Shown: positions 7,322 to 15,681 of the stretch, piece by piece
How the letters are laid out: each line of letters starts with the position of its first letter
Numbering within the stretch: the stretch's first letter is position 1
Origin: JAJRAG01 sp050010535
GTDB taxonomy: Archaea > Thermoplasmatota > Thermoplasmata > Methanomassiliicoccales > JACIVX01
Assembly: GCA_050010535.1 (NCBI GenBank)
Contig: JBEKKT010000020.1
Coordinates: forward strand, 1-31,049
Length of the DNA: 31,049 nt
Direction: 5' to 3'
Translations under genes and position numbers: made by a program
Notes under the pieces: model-generated
What the model saw: the letters and a program-made list of their open reading frames with translations, nothing else
The model's database searches: none
Told to the model about the DNA's origin: nothing

Positions 7322-10300
7322 ATGGGAGGGACAGAGGGAGGAGCGACACAACTTCCCGTGAAGGACCGTTTGCGCAGCGTCGGCAACTTGGGAAGTCGCC
7401 TCAGGGATTCATGGTTTGGGGCCAACTGGCATACGTTGTTCGTTCTGGCCATGATAGTTTTCCTTGCCTTCTTCATCAGAAGCTACTTCGTCTACTCAGC
7501 CTCGGTCGATAACGGGTTCCTCGTGTCCGGTGGTTCCGATTCGTACTACCACATGAGGGTCATCGACGTGGTGACTAGCACGGGTCAGCATCTCGTCTAT
7601 GATCCGTTACTCAACTATCCAATGGGGATAAGGAACGAAAGGCCGCCACTCTATGACTGGTCGGTAGCGGTCGTCGGCATGTTCGTGTCCTCCGTAACCG
7701 GCATTGCCACGTCGACCGCCGTGGGTTATTCCCTCGTGCTTTCCACAGCGGTCTGGGGAGCGCTCACCGTCATACCCGTATATCTTTTGGCACGCAAGGC
7801 GTTCGGGAACAGAGCTGGAATAGTCGCAGCCCTGCTTTTGGCCATCATGGCCGGCGACATCGAAAGAAGTGTGATGACTGATGCAGATCACGACTCAATG
7901 GTTTTGTTCTTTGCCGTCTGGAGTTTCTACTTCCTGCTAATGGCGCTTATGTCTATAAAAGGGGACAAATGGGTCGCGAGTTGGAAGAACAGAAAAGCCA
8001 TCAACACGGGCCTGGTTTCGTACGTCAGAGCCAATGGGACATCAGCGATTTACGCTGCTCTAGCCGGAGTTTCATTAGCCGCGATTGCGATGATATGGAC
8101 AGGGTACACCTATCTCCTCATAGTTGTTCTTGCATATTTTCTAGTTCAGATTCTTGTCAACAGGTTCCGGAATGCGGATTCGATGGGGGTGGTCATGGTA
8201 GTCGGAATCATGTTGTCAGTAGCGTTTATTATCATGGCACCACTTTACTATCAAATGGACTACTGGCACACTTGGTTCGACGTGCCTGTGTACCTGTTTC
8301 TGTTGGCCATGGTGGTCGGAGGCATACTCGTAGTGACGAGGGACTATCCGTGGTCGCTGGTCATGCCATCATTAATAATTCTGGCATCAATCGCCCTTCT
8401 CTTCCTTTCGATGTTCTTCCCGAACATCTTCGAGGCAGTAATCACTGGTCAGGGCTATCTCGTTAAGAGCAAGCTCTACTCCACGATATCTGAAGCTCAG
8501 GCGCCTGAGTTCTCAACGCTCGCCCTCTCCTTCGGAGTCGTGACATTCTGGCTCTCCTTCGTAGGCGTCGTCTGGGCGGCAATGAAAGTGCCGAAGAATC
8601 CCAGCCCCTACCTGATATTCGTTGTGATATGGACCGGGGTATCCATGTTCATGGCCGTATCCGCCGCGAGATTCATGTTCAACGCCGCTCCCGCCTTCGC
8701 GATCACTGCAGGCTGGATCATCGCCCTAATTGTCGAGAAGCTTCGGTTCGGGGATGTATTCAAGGTGTTCACAGGCGTTAAAGGAAGCCCGCTGACCGTA
8801 CTGAGAAAGGGTGTCAAGATACGGCATGTTTTCGGTGCGCTCTTCCTTGTTTTCCTCATCCTCTTACCAAATGCTTGGAATGCCGTGGACGCCGCGATAC
8901 CGTCCGAACTGAAGCTAGGCTACGATATGCAGGTGTACGATCTCATGAAGGGGGTTGCCAAACCGCCGGGATACGACGAGAAGAATGGCACGAACTGGTA
9001 CTTTGGCGGGTTCGCCTACGACCTTCCTATGCCGACCAATTATTGGCCTGCCGCCTGGCAATGGTTCAGTCAGCAGGACAGCCAATTGAATCCGGTCGCC
9101 AGACCCGCCTTCGTTTCGTGGTGGGATTACGGTTTCGAGGCGGCGCAGCAAGGAAAGCACCCAACTGTCGCTGATAACTTCCAGAACGGGTATCAATTTG
9201 CAGCGAGCGTGATCACCTGCCAGAGCGAGCAGGAAGCCATCGCCCTCTTCATCGTCAGGACCCTCGAGAAGACCGGCGTTGCGAACGATTCGATAGCCCA
9301 AGTTCTAAGAGACCATGGCGTCGACTATCCGAAGCTCCGGGACATCATGGAGAACCCCTCTAGATATGTCGAGATAGTGAAGAATAACCCAGACATCTAC
9401 GGGCCGTACGAGTCGGATCTAAGTGCAGCGAACGCGAAGTACGCTGCCGCTAGGGTCGAGCTGTCGAAGATCGGGACGGATGGATTGGTCGACCTGTACC
9501 ACGATCTTCGCGAAATGACTGGGATCGATATCGGGTACTTCGCAATAGACACTAGGTTATTCCCGTTCTCCGCGACGGGCGGAAACATTTTCTATGCCCC
9601 TGCGAAACTCGGTGACCGCAGAATCGGGCAGTCAAACGATCCGATTGATTTCCTGGTGACGAAGGCCGTGGACAGTCAAGGCAATGAATATGACCTCGCG
9701 AACGTGACCTCGGATATGAACATAACGGGTTATGTGTACGTTTACGAGGACATGTTCTACAACTCATTGCTCTACCGGGCCTTCATGGGATACGGACCGA
9801 GCGATATCGGTTACACCTCACAGGGATTACCAGGCATATCAGGTTCACTTGCGAGCCTTCCCGCCATGCAGTGTTGGAACATGACCCACTTTAGGATGGT
9901 CTATCGGACGGCATACTACAATCCCTTTCCTCAGGATCAGGTGAGCAACCACACTGATGCCTGGAGGGCGATTAGCTATGACGACGCTCTTGCGCTCAAC
10001 GCTCAAATCAGCGCAGGAGAGGCTACCGGGACAATCGACGCATCATCCTCCGCTTTGGAGCAGGGAGTAGTATTCGCCCAATATTATGATGGTGCTGTAA
10101 TAAACGGCACCGTGCGGACCGAGGGCGGGCAACCTTATCCGAACATCTGGGTCACCGTGCTTGACGAGTATGGCATACCTCACGACACTGTGAAAACCGA
10201 CAACGAAGGCAGGTACAGTGTTATCGCCCCGTTCGGCATGGTTGATTTAGTTTACTCTTACGGAGCGCTCGATCTCCGCACGCAGGTTGGGACCGAGATA

Positions 10301-13300
10301 TCGAGTAAGACCCTGAATATCACATATGCCCAGGCGATGAGGCAGGAAGATTTCCTTATCAACGGTGACGTGGTACTTCCGGGTAGCAGTCTGAGCGGCA
10401 AGATATATTGGGACAATGTCGGGAATGGAACATTCACTGCCGGGGACGATTTGATCCAGGGTGCCTCAGCGATCTTGGAGAATGAGTCGATGGGATTCAC
10501 ACAACAGGCTGAGACTAATGTGAGCGGATACAGTTTCGTGGATCTGCCAGCAGTTGATGCCGATTTGTTTGGCTCCTACAACGGCCACGAGTTCGGAAGA
10601 ACTCAGCAAGTGCTGCAACCTGAGGGGAACACGACTGTCGACATAGGCGTGAAACCGGCCGCTCTCAATGTCACCATCGTCACATCTTCCGGGGCTCCCG
10701 TGTCAGGGTTGGAATTGGCATTGACGGATATGGTTAGCGGGACTGTCAACAGTACAACGACGAACTCTAGCGGTATGTGCAGCTTCGAGAAGCTGCTGCC
10801 TGGCAACTACTCCCTAGAAGTGGTGAACTCGAGTCTTAGTATCGGCTCGCAGCTCTTCAGCGTTACAGAAGGCGCGGAACTGCAGAAGCAGATCACGGTC
10901 TATGCCGCCTTCTCATTGTCGGGGCGCGTGACGCTAGACATGCAAGTCGTGGCGAATGCCACGATAGGTCTGACTTTCGGCCAGACAAGGGAATGGACAA
11001 CGACGGACGATGGCGGCCGGTTCGCGGTCACGCTTCCGGAAGGCGACTATACCGTCTACTGCCTCGTGGTCAAGGGCGGAAAAGAGTACGTTGCCTTATC
11101 GAAGGTGGAAGGGACAGCTGGCGTCAGAAACATAGATCTCGCGCTGCAGCCCGGGAACATAGTCTCCGGAACCGTCGTGGAAGGCACGGACCGGGTCGCT
11201 AACTCCACGGTGATTTTGGAGTCCAGGGTTAGCGGAGCGCTCATAAACGTTGTGACGAGTTCGACAGGCCAGTTCAGGGTCGTGGTTCCTGCCGATACGT
11301 ACTTCATTTATGCAAATGGCACTGCCAAGGCATTTTGGGATGATGTGATCGTCACTTCGTCAGAAGTTCTCAACATAGGGCTGTCGAACTCCGTGACCAT
11401 CTCGGGACAGGTCTGGTTCGACTCGAACTTCAACGGAGCGAGAGACCAAGGCGAAGGCGTTTCGAACGTTTCTCTCACTGTCTCGGATCGGGACGCGAGG
11501 GCGGTGACGTTCAGGACGGATAGCCAGGGCAATTTCCAATTACTTGTTCCTTCGGCCAAGAGCTATTCGTTGGGCGTGGTCATTGATGGATACGTTCCGA
11601 AGACGTTCAACTATACGAACATGGTCTCGTCGGTTACGGAGAACATCGAACTCGTTCCTATGAACAGAACTACGATCGGAAGTGTGGTGCTTGGGACGAG
11701 CCCTCTTGCGGGCATCATCGTAACCTTCCAGGCGACTAGCGGCGGAGCGATAACGGAATCGGTCGTGACTGGTCCCTCAGGTCTCTTTTCCTTGCAGCTG
11801 AGGCCCGGACAATACCAGGTGTTGGTCGATCAGAACGTGACCGCTGGGAGCAATGCCACGATATATCAGTACTCATCATCAATGAACATCGCAATCGGTC
11901 AGGATCCATCCCCGCTAAGCATCGGGGTCATTGGGAGGACCAGGGTCTTTGGGCATCTGTTGCCGGAGAGAGGTCTCACTGCCACTATCACTTTCACTGG
12001 ACCCGAGAATCGCATGCTTACCCTCTCGACCTCATCTTTCGATTTGTATCTCATGCCTGGCAACTACACGATCTACGTGTTATATAGCGGCCTTACGTCT
12101 AAGTTCGCGTTCTTGGGAGCGGAGGAAATCATTGAAGGATCCTCCCCGCTGGATATCACCACAGAGCAAGCCTACTCTACCTCTGGCACTATCGAGTTTG
12201 CTGGTTCGCCCCTCATATCCGTGGTGCCAGTTACCATAAGCAAGCCGACAGGGGGCACGATCACCATCAACTCGACCATTGTCGGCTCCTTTGAGGCGGT
12301 GCTTCCAGCAGGTGCTTACAACATCTCTGTCGACTATCACACCACGACTCACATTGCACTGCAGGAACGGTATGTTAGATACACGGCGAACGATACGATA
12401 ATGGTCCCTTTGACCGTGCGGGAGTCCCTGGGACTCGAACGAACACTCGACAACTCGACCGTTTCTGGCTCGATTGTTGGGGCCGACGGGACGCCGGTCA
12501 GTGCAGTCCTCGAGATTATTTCTGATGGCGAGACATCGATCAATTCCACTGTCGTGTCTGGTCTGGGGAGTTACGTGGCATCCTTGGCCCCCGGCGATTA
12601 TGTCTTCTATGTAAGGGAAACCGGCGGGATGGGTGTTTATTTCGCTAGGTTGGAAGTGGAGCCTTACTCTAATATGACCCTGAACATCACTCTCATGCCG
12701 GGTATGAGGATGGCGGGGGTAACTCTGAACGGCGGCGTTCCTGGTCCGGCATCATTGGACTTCTCAGGTCTGGCCCACAAGACGATATCGAGTGCTTCGG
12801 ATGGATCGTACGAGATAGTCCTTCCCGCGGGTGACTATAGCATCTGGTGCAACGCTTCTGTGGTGGAGAAAAGCGTGCCTGTCCAGTACAAGTCGCTTAC
12901 AAACATCACTCTGACATCTGATCTGAACAGAATCCTGTCCCTCGACAAGGTCACCGTACATGGAGTTGACATTCAATGGGACTCCAGGGAAAAGATGACG
13001 CTGAGCCCCGGAGAGACAGCGACATACAACCTAAGGATCATCAACACAGGAAACGTCCCGGATGTCTTCCGGCTGCAGTTGGAGGCCGGAACTTGGGCCG
13101 TCAACTTCTCACAGAGCGAGGTCGCTATCGGCTTCGGCCAAGAAAACTCGCAGCTTGTGACGGTGTACCTGACGGCCCCGTCGAATGCCAAGGTCGCCCA
13201 CGCTGGACAGATGATTTCGGTCGTCTCAGCATCGGACTCAACCATCAAGAAGAGCGTCATGCTCGATGCAACGATCCTCCCGGTATACTCCGTCTCCCTG

Positions 13301-13804
13301 GTATTCACGAAACCTGTCCTGACCACTGGAGCTAACTACACTTCCGTACTGACGTTGGATAATACCGGCAACGCGGACGACACGTATAACGTCACAATCG
13401 CGAACAAAGACTATCTCGCCACCTTGGGTTGGGACGCACAGTTGGGAACTAGCGCGGGTGCGTATGTGGACAATCTCACGGCGTCGGTGTCCTCCGGACT
13501 AACACAGGACTTGAATCTGAAACTGACGCCGACCAGGACGAATCCAGATCCCAGCGTCCAGGCTAACGTTGTTGCAATGTCTCAGAATTCACCCAATACT
13601 TACTCAGTACTTGATTTGAAGCCGACGATGCCAAAGATCGGAATTCCCTCGAGTGGAGTGACGGTGAGCGGTCAGGATGTCTCAGTCGAACCTGGGAAGG
13701 TGCCTGTCGAGACGATAGTCCTCGCGGGAATGTGCATTGCATCGTTCGCGGTGTTGATTCTGCTCTCTCTTCAAAGGGGGTTGTTCAGACGAAGAAAACG
13801 CTGA
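7322..13804 (+). CDS. aglB: Giant AglB/STT3 oligosaccharyltransferase with long beta-sandwich ectodomain
   Basis: This 2160-residue membrane enzyme is predicted to transfer lipid-linked glycans to asparagines of exported proteins. Residues about 38-525 hold roughly 13 membrane segments. First acidic motif is SGGSDSYYHMR (D73); the second is DADHD (187-191); the TIxE-like loop is T388-E391. The outside catalytic domain has WWDYG at 600-604, in the sequence SWWDYGFEAAQQGKHPTVADN. From about 920 to 1870 follow some eleven carboxypeptidase-regulatory/Cna-B-like repeats with 'NGxY...LPxGxY' turns, two of them (near 1020 and 1360) SdrD-like with Asp/Asn-rich loops (DSNFNGARDQGE). Two NEW3/CARDB-like domains (about 1876-2110) and a final membrane helix near 2129-2150 with tail RRRKR end it. 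Typical AglB is about 600-1000 residues. The ATG is chosen from GAGGAG at 7308-7313. The last 73 bases overlap the next gene. Confidence 0.93.
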   Translation: MGGTEGGATQLPVKDRLRSVGNLGSRLRDSWFGANWHTLFVLAMIVFLAFFIRSYFVYSASVDNGFLVSGGSDSYYHMRVIDVVTSTGQHLVYDPLLNYPMGIRNERPPLYDWSVAVVGMFVSSVTGIATSTAVGYSLVLSTAVWGALTVIPVYLLARKAFGNRAGIVAALLLAIMAGDIERSVMTDADHDSMVLFFAVWSFYFLLMALMSIKGDKWVASWKNRKAINTGLVSYVRANGTSAIYAALAGVSLAAIAMIWTGYTYLLIVVLAYFLVQILVNRFRNADSMGVVMVVGIMLSVAFIIMAPLYYQMDYWHTWFDVPVYLFLLAMVVGGILVVTRDYPWSLVMPSLIILASIALLFLSMFFPNIFEAVITGQGYLVKSKLYSTISEAQAPEFSTLALSFGVVTFWLSFVGVVWAAMKVPKNPSPYLIFVVIWTGVSMFMAVSAARFMFNAAPAFAITAGWIIALIVEKLRFGDVFKVFTGVKGSPLTVLRKGVKIRHVFGALFLVFLILLPNAWNAVDAAIPSELKLGYDMQVYDLMKGVAKPPGYDEKNGTNWYFGGFAYDLPMPTNYWPAAWQWFSQQDSQLNPVARPAFVSWWDYGFEAAQQGKHPTVADNFQNGYQFAASVITCQSEQEAIALFIVRTLEKTGVANDSIAQVLRDHGVDYPKLRDIMENPSRYVEIVKNNPDIYGPYESDLSAANAKYAAARVELSKIGTDGLVDLYHDLREMTGIDIGYFAIDTRLFPFSATGGNIFYAPAKLGDRRIGQSNDPIDFLVTKAVDSQGNEYDLANVTSDMNITGYVYVYEDMFYNSLLYRAFMGYGPSDIGYTSQGLPGISGSLASLPAMQCWNMTHFRMVYRTAYYNPFPQDQVSNHTDAWRAISYDDALALNAQISAGEATGTIDASSSALEQGVVFAQYYDGAVINGTVRTEGGQPYPNIWVTVLDEYGIPHDTVKTDNEGRYSVIAPFGMVDLVYSYGALDLRTQVGTEISSKTLNITYAQAMRQEDFLINGDVVLPGSSLSGKIYWDNVGNGTFTAGDDLIQGASAILENESMGFTQQAETNVSGYSFVDLPAVDADLFGSYNGHEFGRTQQVLQPEGNTTVDIGVKPAALNVTIVTSSGAPVSGLELALTDMVSGTVNSTTTNSSGMCSFEKLLPGNYSLEVVNSSLSIGSQLFSVTEGAELQKQITVYAAFSLSGRVTLDMQVVANATIGLTFGQTREWTTTDDGGRFAVTLPEGDYTVYCLVVKGGKEYVALSKVEGTAGVRNIDLALQPGNIVSGTVVEGTDRVANSTVILESRVSGALINVVTSSTGQFRVVVPADTYFIYANGTAKAFWDDVIVTSSEVLNIGLSNSVTISGQVWFDSNFNGARDQGEGVSNVSLTVSDRDARAVTFRTDSQGNFQLLVPSAKSYSLGVVIDGYVPKTFNYTNMVSSVTENIELVPMNRTTIGSVVLGTSPLAGIIVTFQATSGGAITESVVTGPSGLFSLQLRPGQYQVLVDQNVTAGSNATIYQYSSSMNIAIGQDPSPLSIGVIGRTRVFGHLLPERGLTATITFTGPENRMLTLSTSSFDLYLMPGNYTIYVLYSGLTSKFAFLGAEEIIEGSSPLDITTEQAYSTSGTIEFAGSPLISVVPVTISKPTGGTITINSTIVGSFEAVLPAGAYNISVDYHTTTHIALQERYVRYTANDTIMVPLTVRESLGLERTLDNSTVSGSIVGADGTPVSAVLEIISDGETSINSTVVSGLGSYVASLAPGDYVFYVRETGGMGVYFARLEVEPYSNMTLNITLMPGMRMAGVTLNGGVPGPASLDFSGLAHKTISSASDGSYEIVLPAGDYSIWCNASVVEKSVPVQYKSLTNITLTSDLNRILSLDKVTVHGVDIQWDSREKMTLSPGETATYNLRIINTGNVPDVFRLQLEAGTWAVNFSQSEVAIGFGQENSQLVTVYLTAPSNAKVAHAGQMISVVSASDSTIKKSVMLDATILPVYSVSLVFTKPVLTTGANYTSVLTLDNTGNADDTYNVTIANKDYLATLGWDAQLGTSAGAYVDNLTASVSSGLTQDLNLKLTPTRTNPDPSVQANVVAMSQNSPNTYSVLDLKPTMPKIGIPSSGVTVSGQDVSVEPGKVPVETIVLAGMCIASFAVLILLSLQRGLFRRRKR

Positions 13805-14562
13805 TCTCCCTGATCGCGATCCTTTCGCTGACCGCGATCATCCTCGTCGCCTACCCCGTATCTGCCGTGGAAGGAGGACCGATCTACGTATCGATCGAAG
13901 GCAGGAACGTCGTCGCCACCGGGGAAACGTGGCAGTACGTCGTAACGGTCATTGGAGGTCCCGGTGTCCAAACTGGAGGCAATTTCAGCTACACGGCCGA
14001 ACTTGTAGGGCTGAATGTCACCGATTCTCTCGTCGATCCGTCGAGCGGAGTCTCTTCCAGCGGTGTGTTCAACATGAGTGTCACTCTGCCGCCCCTGCCT
14101 CAGGACGTGACGCTGGTATTGAACATCATATCGTCCGCCGGTCTCGATTCCGAGAAGACCGTGAAGACCTTCCCGATCAAGGTCCTTACGCCCGTTGTGA
14201 TTCAGGCTGCAGTGAAGAACACAGGGGACTTCGGCGTCGAGGGCATGCCTGTCTCATTCTACGCGGACGGTGCGAAGGTGTATGAGACAACGGTCGATAT
14301 CGATGCGCAGTCTTCAAAGACGATAAGGTATAATTGGACGGATCCGCAGATGAGCTCAGGTCAACATGTGATAACTGTCATGCTCGATCCAAACAACAAG
14401 TTCGTAAAGTTCTCGAGCGGCGGGTCGGTGTTCACAACGACTATCTACGTCGGTAAGTCAAGCTATGGTACGACCGACACGCTTCTCGGGATACTCTTCG
14501 TGATTTCGGTGGTCCTCGCGCTCATCGTCTACAGCAGGCCGAAGAAGAGACGGATGCGTTGA
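13732..14562 (+). CDS. Exported membrane-anchored CARDB-like beta-sandwich protein
   Basis: Function is unknown; I do not recognise a named family. A signal segment (KKTLISLIAILSLTAIILVA then YPVSA) is followed by two Ig-like domains. The second resembles CARDB (TPVVIQAAVKNTGDFGVEG, then SSKTIRYNWTDPQMSSGQHV). A C-terminal membrane helix (LLGILFVISVVLALIVYS) ends in the basic stop PKKRRMR, so it should be a type I surface protein. The only usable start upstream of the signal is GTG at 13732, inside aglB, giving a 73-base overlap and no visible ribosome-binding site; translation may depend on that of aglB. The end resembles the C-terminus of the oligosaccharyltransferase itself (beta-sandwich, helix, Arg/Lys tail). 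A role as its accessory subunit is an inference from position only. Confidence 0.82.
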   Translation: MHCIVRGVDSALSSKGVVQTKKTLISLIAILSLTAIILVAYPVSAVEGGPIYVSIEGRNVVATGETWQYVVTVIGGPGVQTGGNFSYTAELVGLNVTDSLVDPSSGVSSSGVFNMSVTLPPLPQDVTLVLNIISSAGLDSEKTVKTFPIKVLTPVVIQAAVKNTGDFGVEGMPVSFYADGAKVYETTVDIDAQSSKTIRYNWTDPQMSSGQHVITVMLDPNNKFVKFSSGGSVFTTTIYVGKSSYGTTDTLLGILFVISVVLALIVYSRPKKRRMR

Positions 14563-14629
14563 CATTCGATTCTTGACGATTCTGGACGTAATGGCTTCCT
14601 TCGCCAACGCCATCCGATTCTCTCGAATT

Positions 14630-14637
14630 CTTAAATA
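14630..14637 (+). promoter_or_regulatory. TATA box of thioredoxin gene (leaderless)
   Basis: CTTAAATA is centred about 27 bases before the thioredoxin ATG, the distance at which archaeal transcription starts. The mRNA should therefore begin at or within a base or two of the start codon. No ribosome-binding site precedes the ATG, which agrees with a leaderless message. Confidence 0.65.
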
Positions 14638-14660
14638 GAGGATTATAGATAAACCCTGTC

Positions 14661-14984
14661 ATGGGCGGTAATCTCATCGAAGTCACGACTGACAACTTCG
14701 AGAAGGTCAAGAAAGACAACGGCAAGTTCGTCGTTGATTGCTGGGCAGAATGGTGTGGTCCGTGCAGGATGATAGCTCCCGTGGTAGAGAAGCTCGCGGC
14801 AGAGTACGTCGGCAAGATCGCGTTCGGAAAGATGGACTGCGACACGAACCCCGATATCGTCAAGCGCTTTCGGATCATGGCGATCCCCACTCTTCTGTTC
14901 TTTAAGGACGGGGACGTGGTCGATCAGATCGTTGGCGTCGTTCCGAAAGAAGAGATCGAAGAGATGATGAGGAAGCACTACTGA
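14661..14984 (+). CDS. trxA: Thioredoxin
   Basis: This 107-residue cytoplasmic protein has the thioredoxin active site WCGPC with C32 and C35, preceded by FVVDCWAEW, and the cis-proline P76 in MAIPT. The buried aspartate D26 is present. It reduces protein disulfides with electrons from thioredoxin reductase, which is not in the window. Length and numbering match the classical family closely, so it is a complete thioredoxin, not a glutaredoxin or a membrane-tethered form. It lies downstream of the glycosylation genes but has its own promoter, so a functional link to them is not supported. Confidence 0.96.
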   Translation: MGGNLIEVTTDNFEKVKKDNGKFVVDCWAEWCGPCRMIAPVVEKLAAEYVGKIAFGKMDCDTNPDIVKRFRIMAIPTLLFFKDGDVVDQIVGVVPKEEIEEMMRKHY

Positions 14985-15027
14985 GCCGCTCGAGCCGTCT
15001 GATAGATCCCTTTTCTGATCGAACGGA

Positions 15028-15645
15028 TCAAAGCTTGCGGGAAAGGTCAACGATCTTGTCCTGAAGTTTCTTTGAGTTGACCGCCACCGCGGCTTCCCCC
15101 CTTGTTTTCTCTAGCACAGATCTTGCGATGTCCTGCTTTCGCCTTATCGCCACCAAAGCATCTGGGTAGTCGAAACGCATCAGCACGATGAACATTTCCT
15201 CCATCATGTCTAGATATTCGGTCGCGACGTCGATGTCTCCGCTCCTTAGGGCTTCCAGCGAGAATCTGCGCAGCTCTCCAATCGAGTCCGCGAACCCCAT
15301 GAGATATGAGGTCATCGGAATGTTCAGCTCATCCGGGTCTGGAAGGTCTTGGCCATCGGAGATTGACATCAGGATGGAAGCCTCAGCCATTTCTGCAAGG
15401 GCGTCCTCGACGAGGCCTGAGCCCCATATGTCCGGATGGTCCTCGAGCAAGCTTCTGAGTCGGTGCACCTCATCCAGTGCTTCCGAGTAGAGGTCTCCCA
15501 CATCCTCCCTTTTGTGTATGGAATGGACGATGCCCCTTGTGAGCCTGATCACCGCCCTCGAGGACTTGATAGCGATCTCCCTGACCGTGTCCTTCTCATC
15601 AAGGCGGGTCTGCATGCGGTTAGCTATCTCGTCCAGGTTCTTCAT
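15028..15645 (-). CDS. Translin-family protein (COG2178)
   Basis: This 205-residue, mostly helical protein resembles the archaeal translin/TRAX family, predicted RNA- or DNA-binding proteins; the eukaryotic relatives form the C3PO ribonuclease, where TRAX supplies the acidic catalytic residues. The best family signals are GFADSIGELRRFSLEALRSGD in the middle and VLEKTRGEAAVA near the C-terminus. Acidic residues that could form a metal site are visible (EVHRLR, DSIGELRR), but I cannot assign them without an alignment. It starts 36 bases after purD on the same strand but has a TATA box of its own. The cellular target in archaea is not well established. Confidence 0.85.
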   Translation of the reverse strand: MKNLDEIANRMQTRLDEKDTVREIAIKSSRAVIRLTRGIVHSIHKREDVGDLYSEALDEVHRLRSLLEDHPDIWGSGLVEDALAEMAEASILMSISDGQDLPDPDELNIPMTSYLMGFADSIGELRRFSLEALRSGDIDVATEYLDMMEEMFIVLMRFDYPDALVAIRRKQDIARSVLEKTRGEAAVAVNSKKLQDKIVDLSRKL

Positions 15646-15666
15646 GAGTCATGAATTGCATCATCG

Positions 15667-15676
15667 ATTATATATG
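15667..15676 (-). promoter_or_regulatory. TATA box of translin-family gene (leaderless)
   Basis: On the minus strand the purD-translin gap contains ATATATAA, centred about 26 bases before the translin-family ATG. No Shine-Dalgarno sequence is present. The gene can be transcribed as a leaderless mRNA independently of purD, although read-through from purD is also possible. Confidence 0.65.
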
Positions 15677-15681
15677 ATTGC

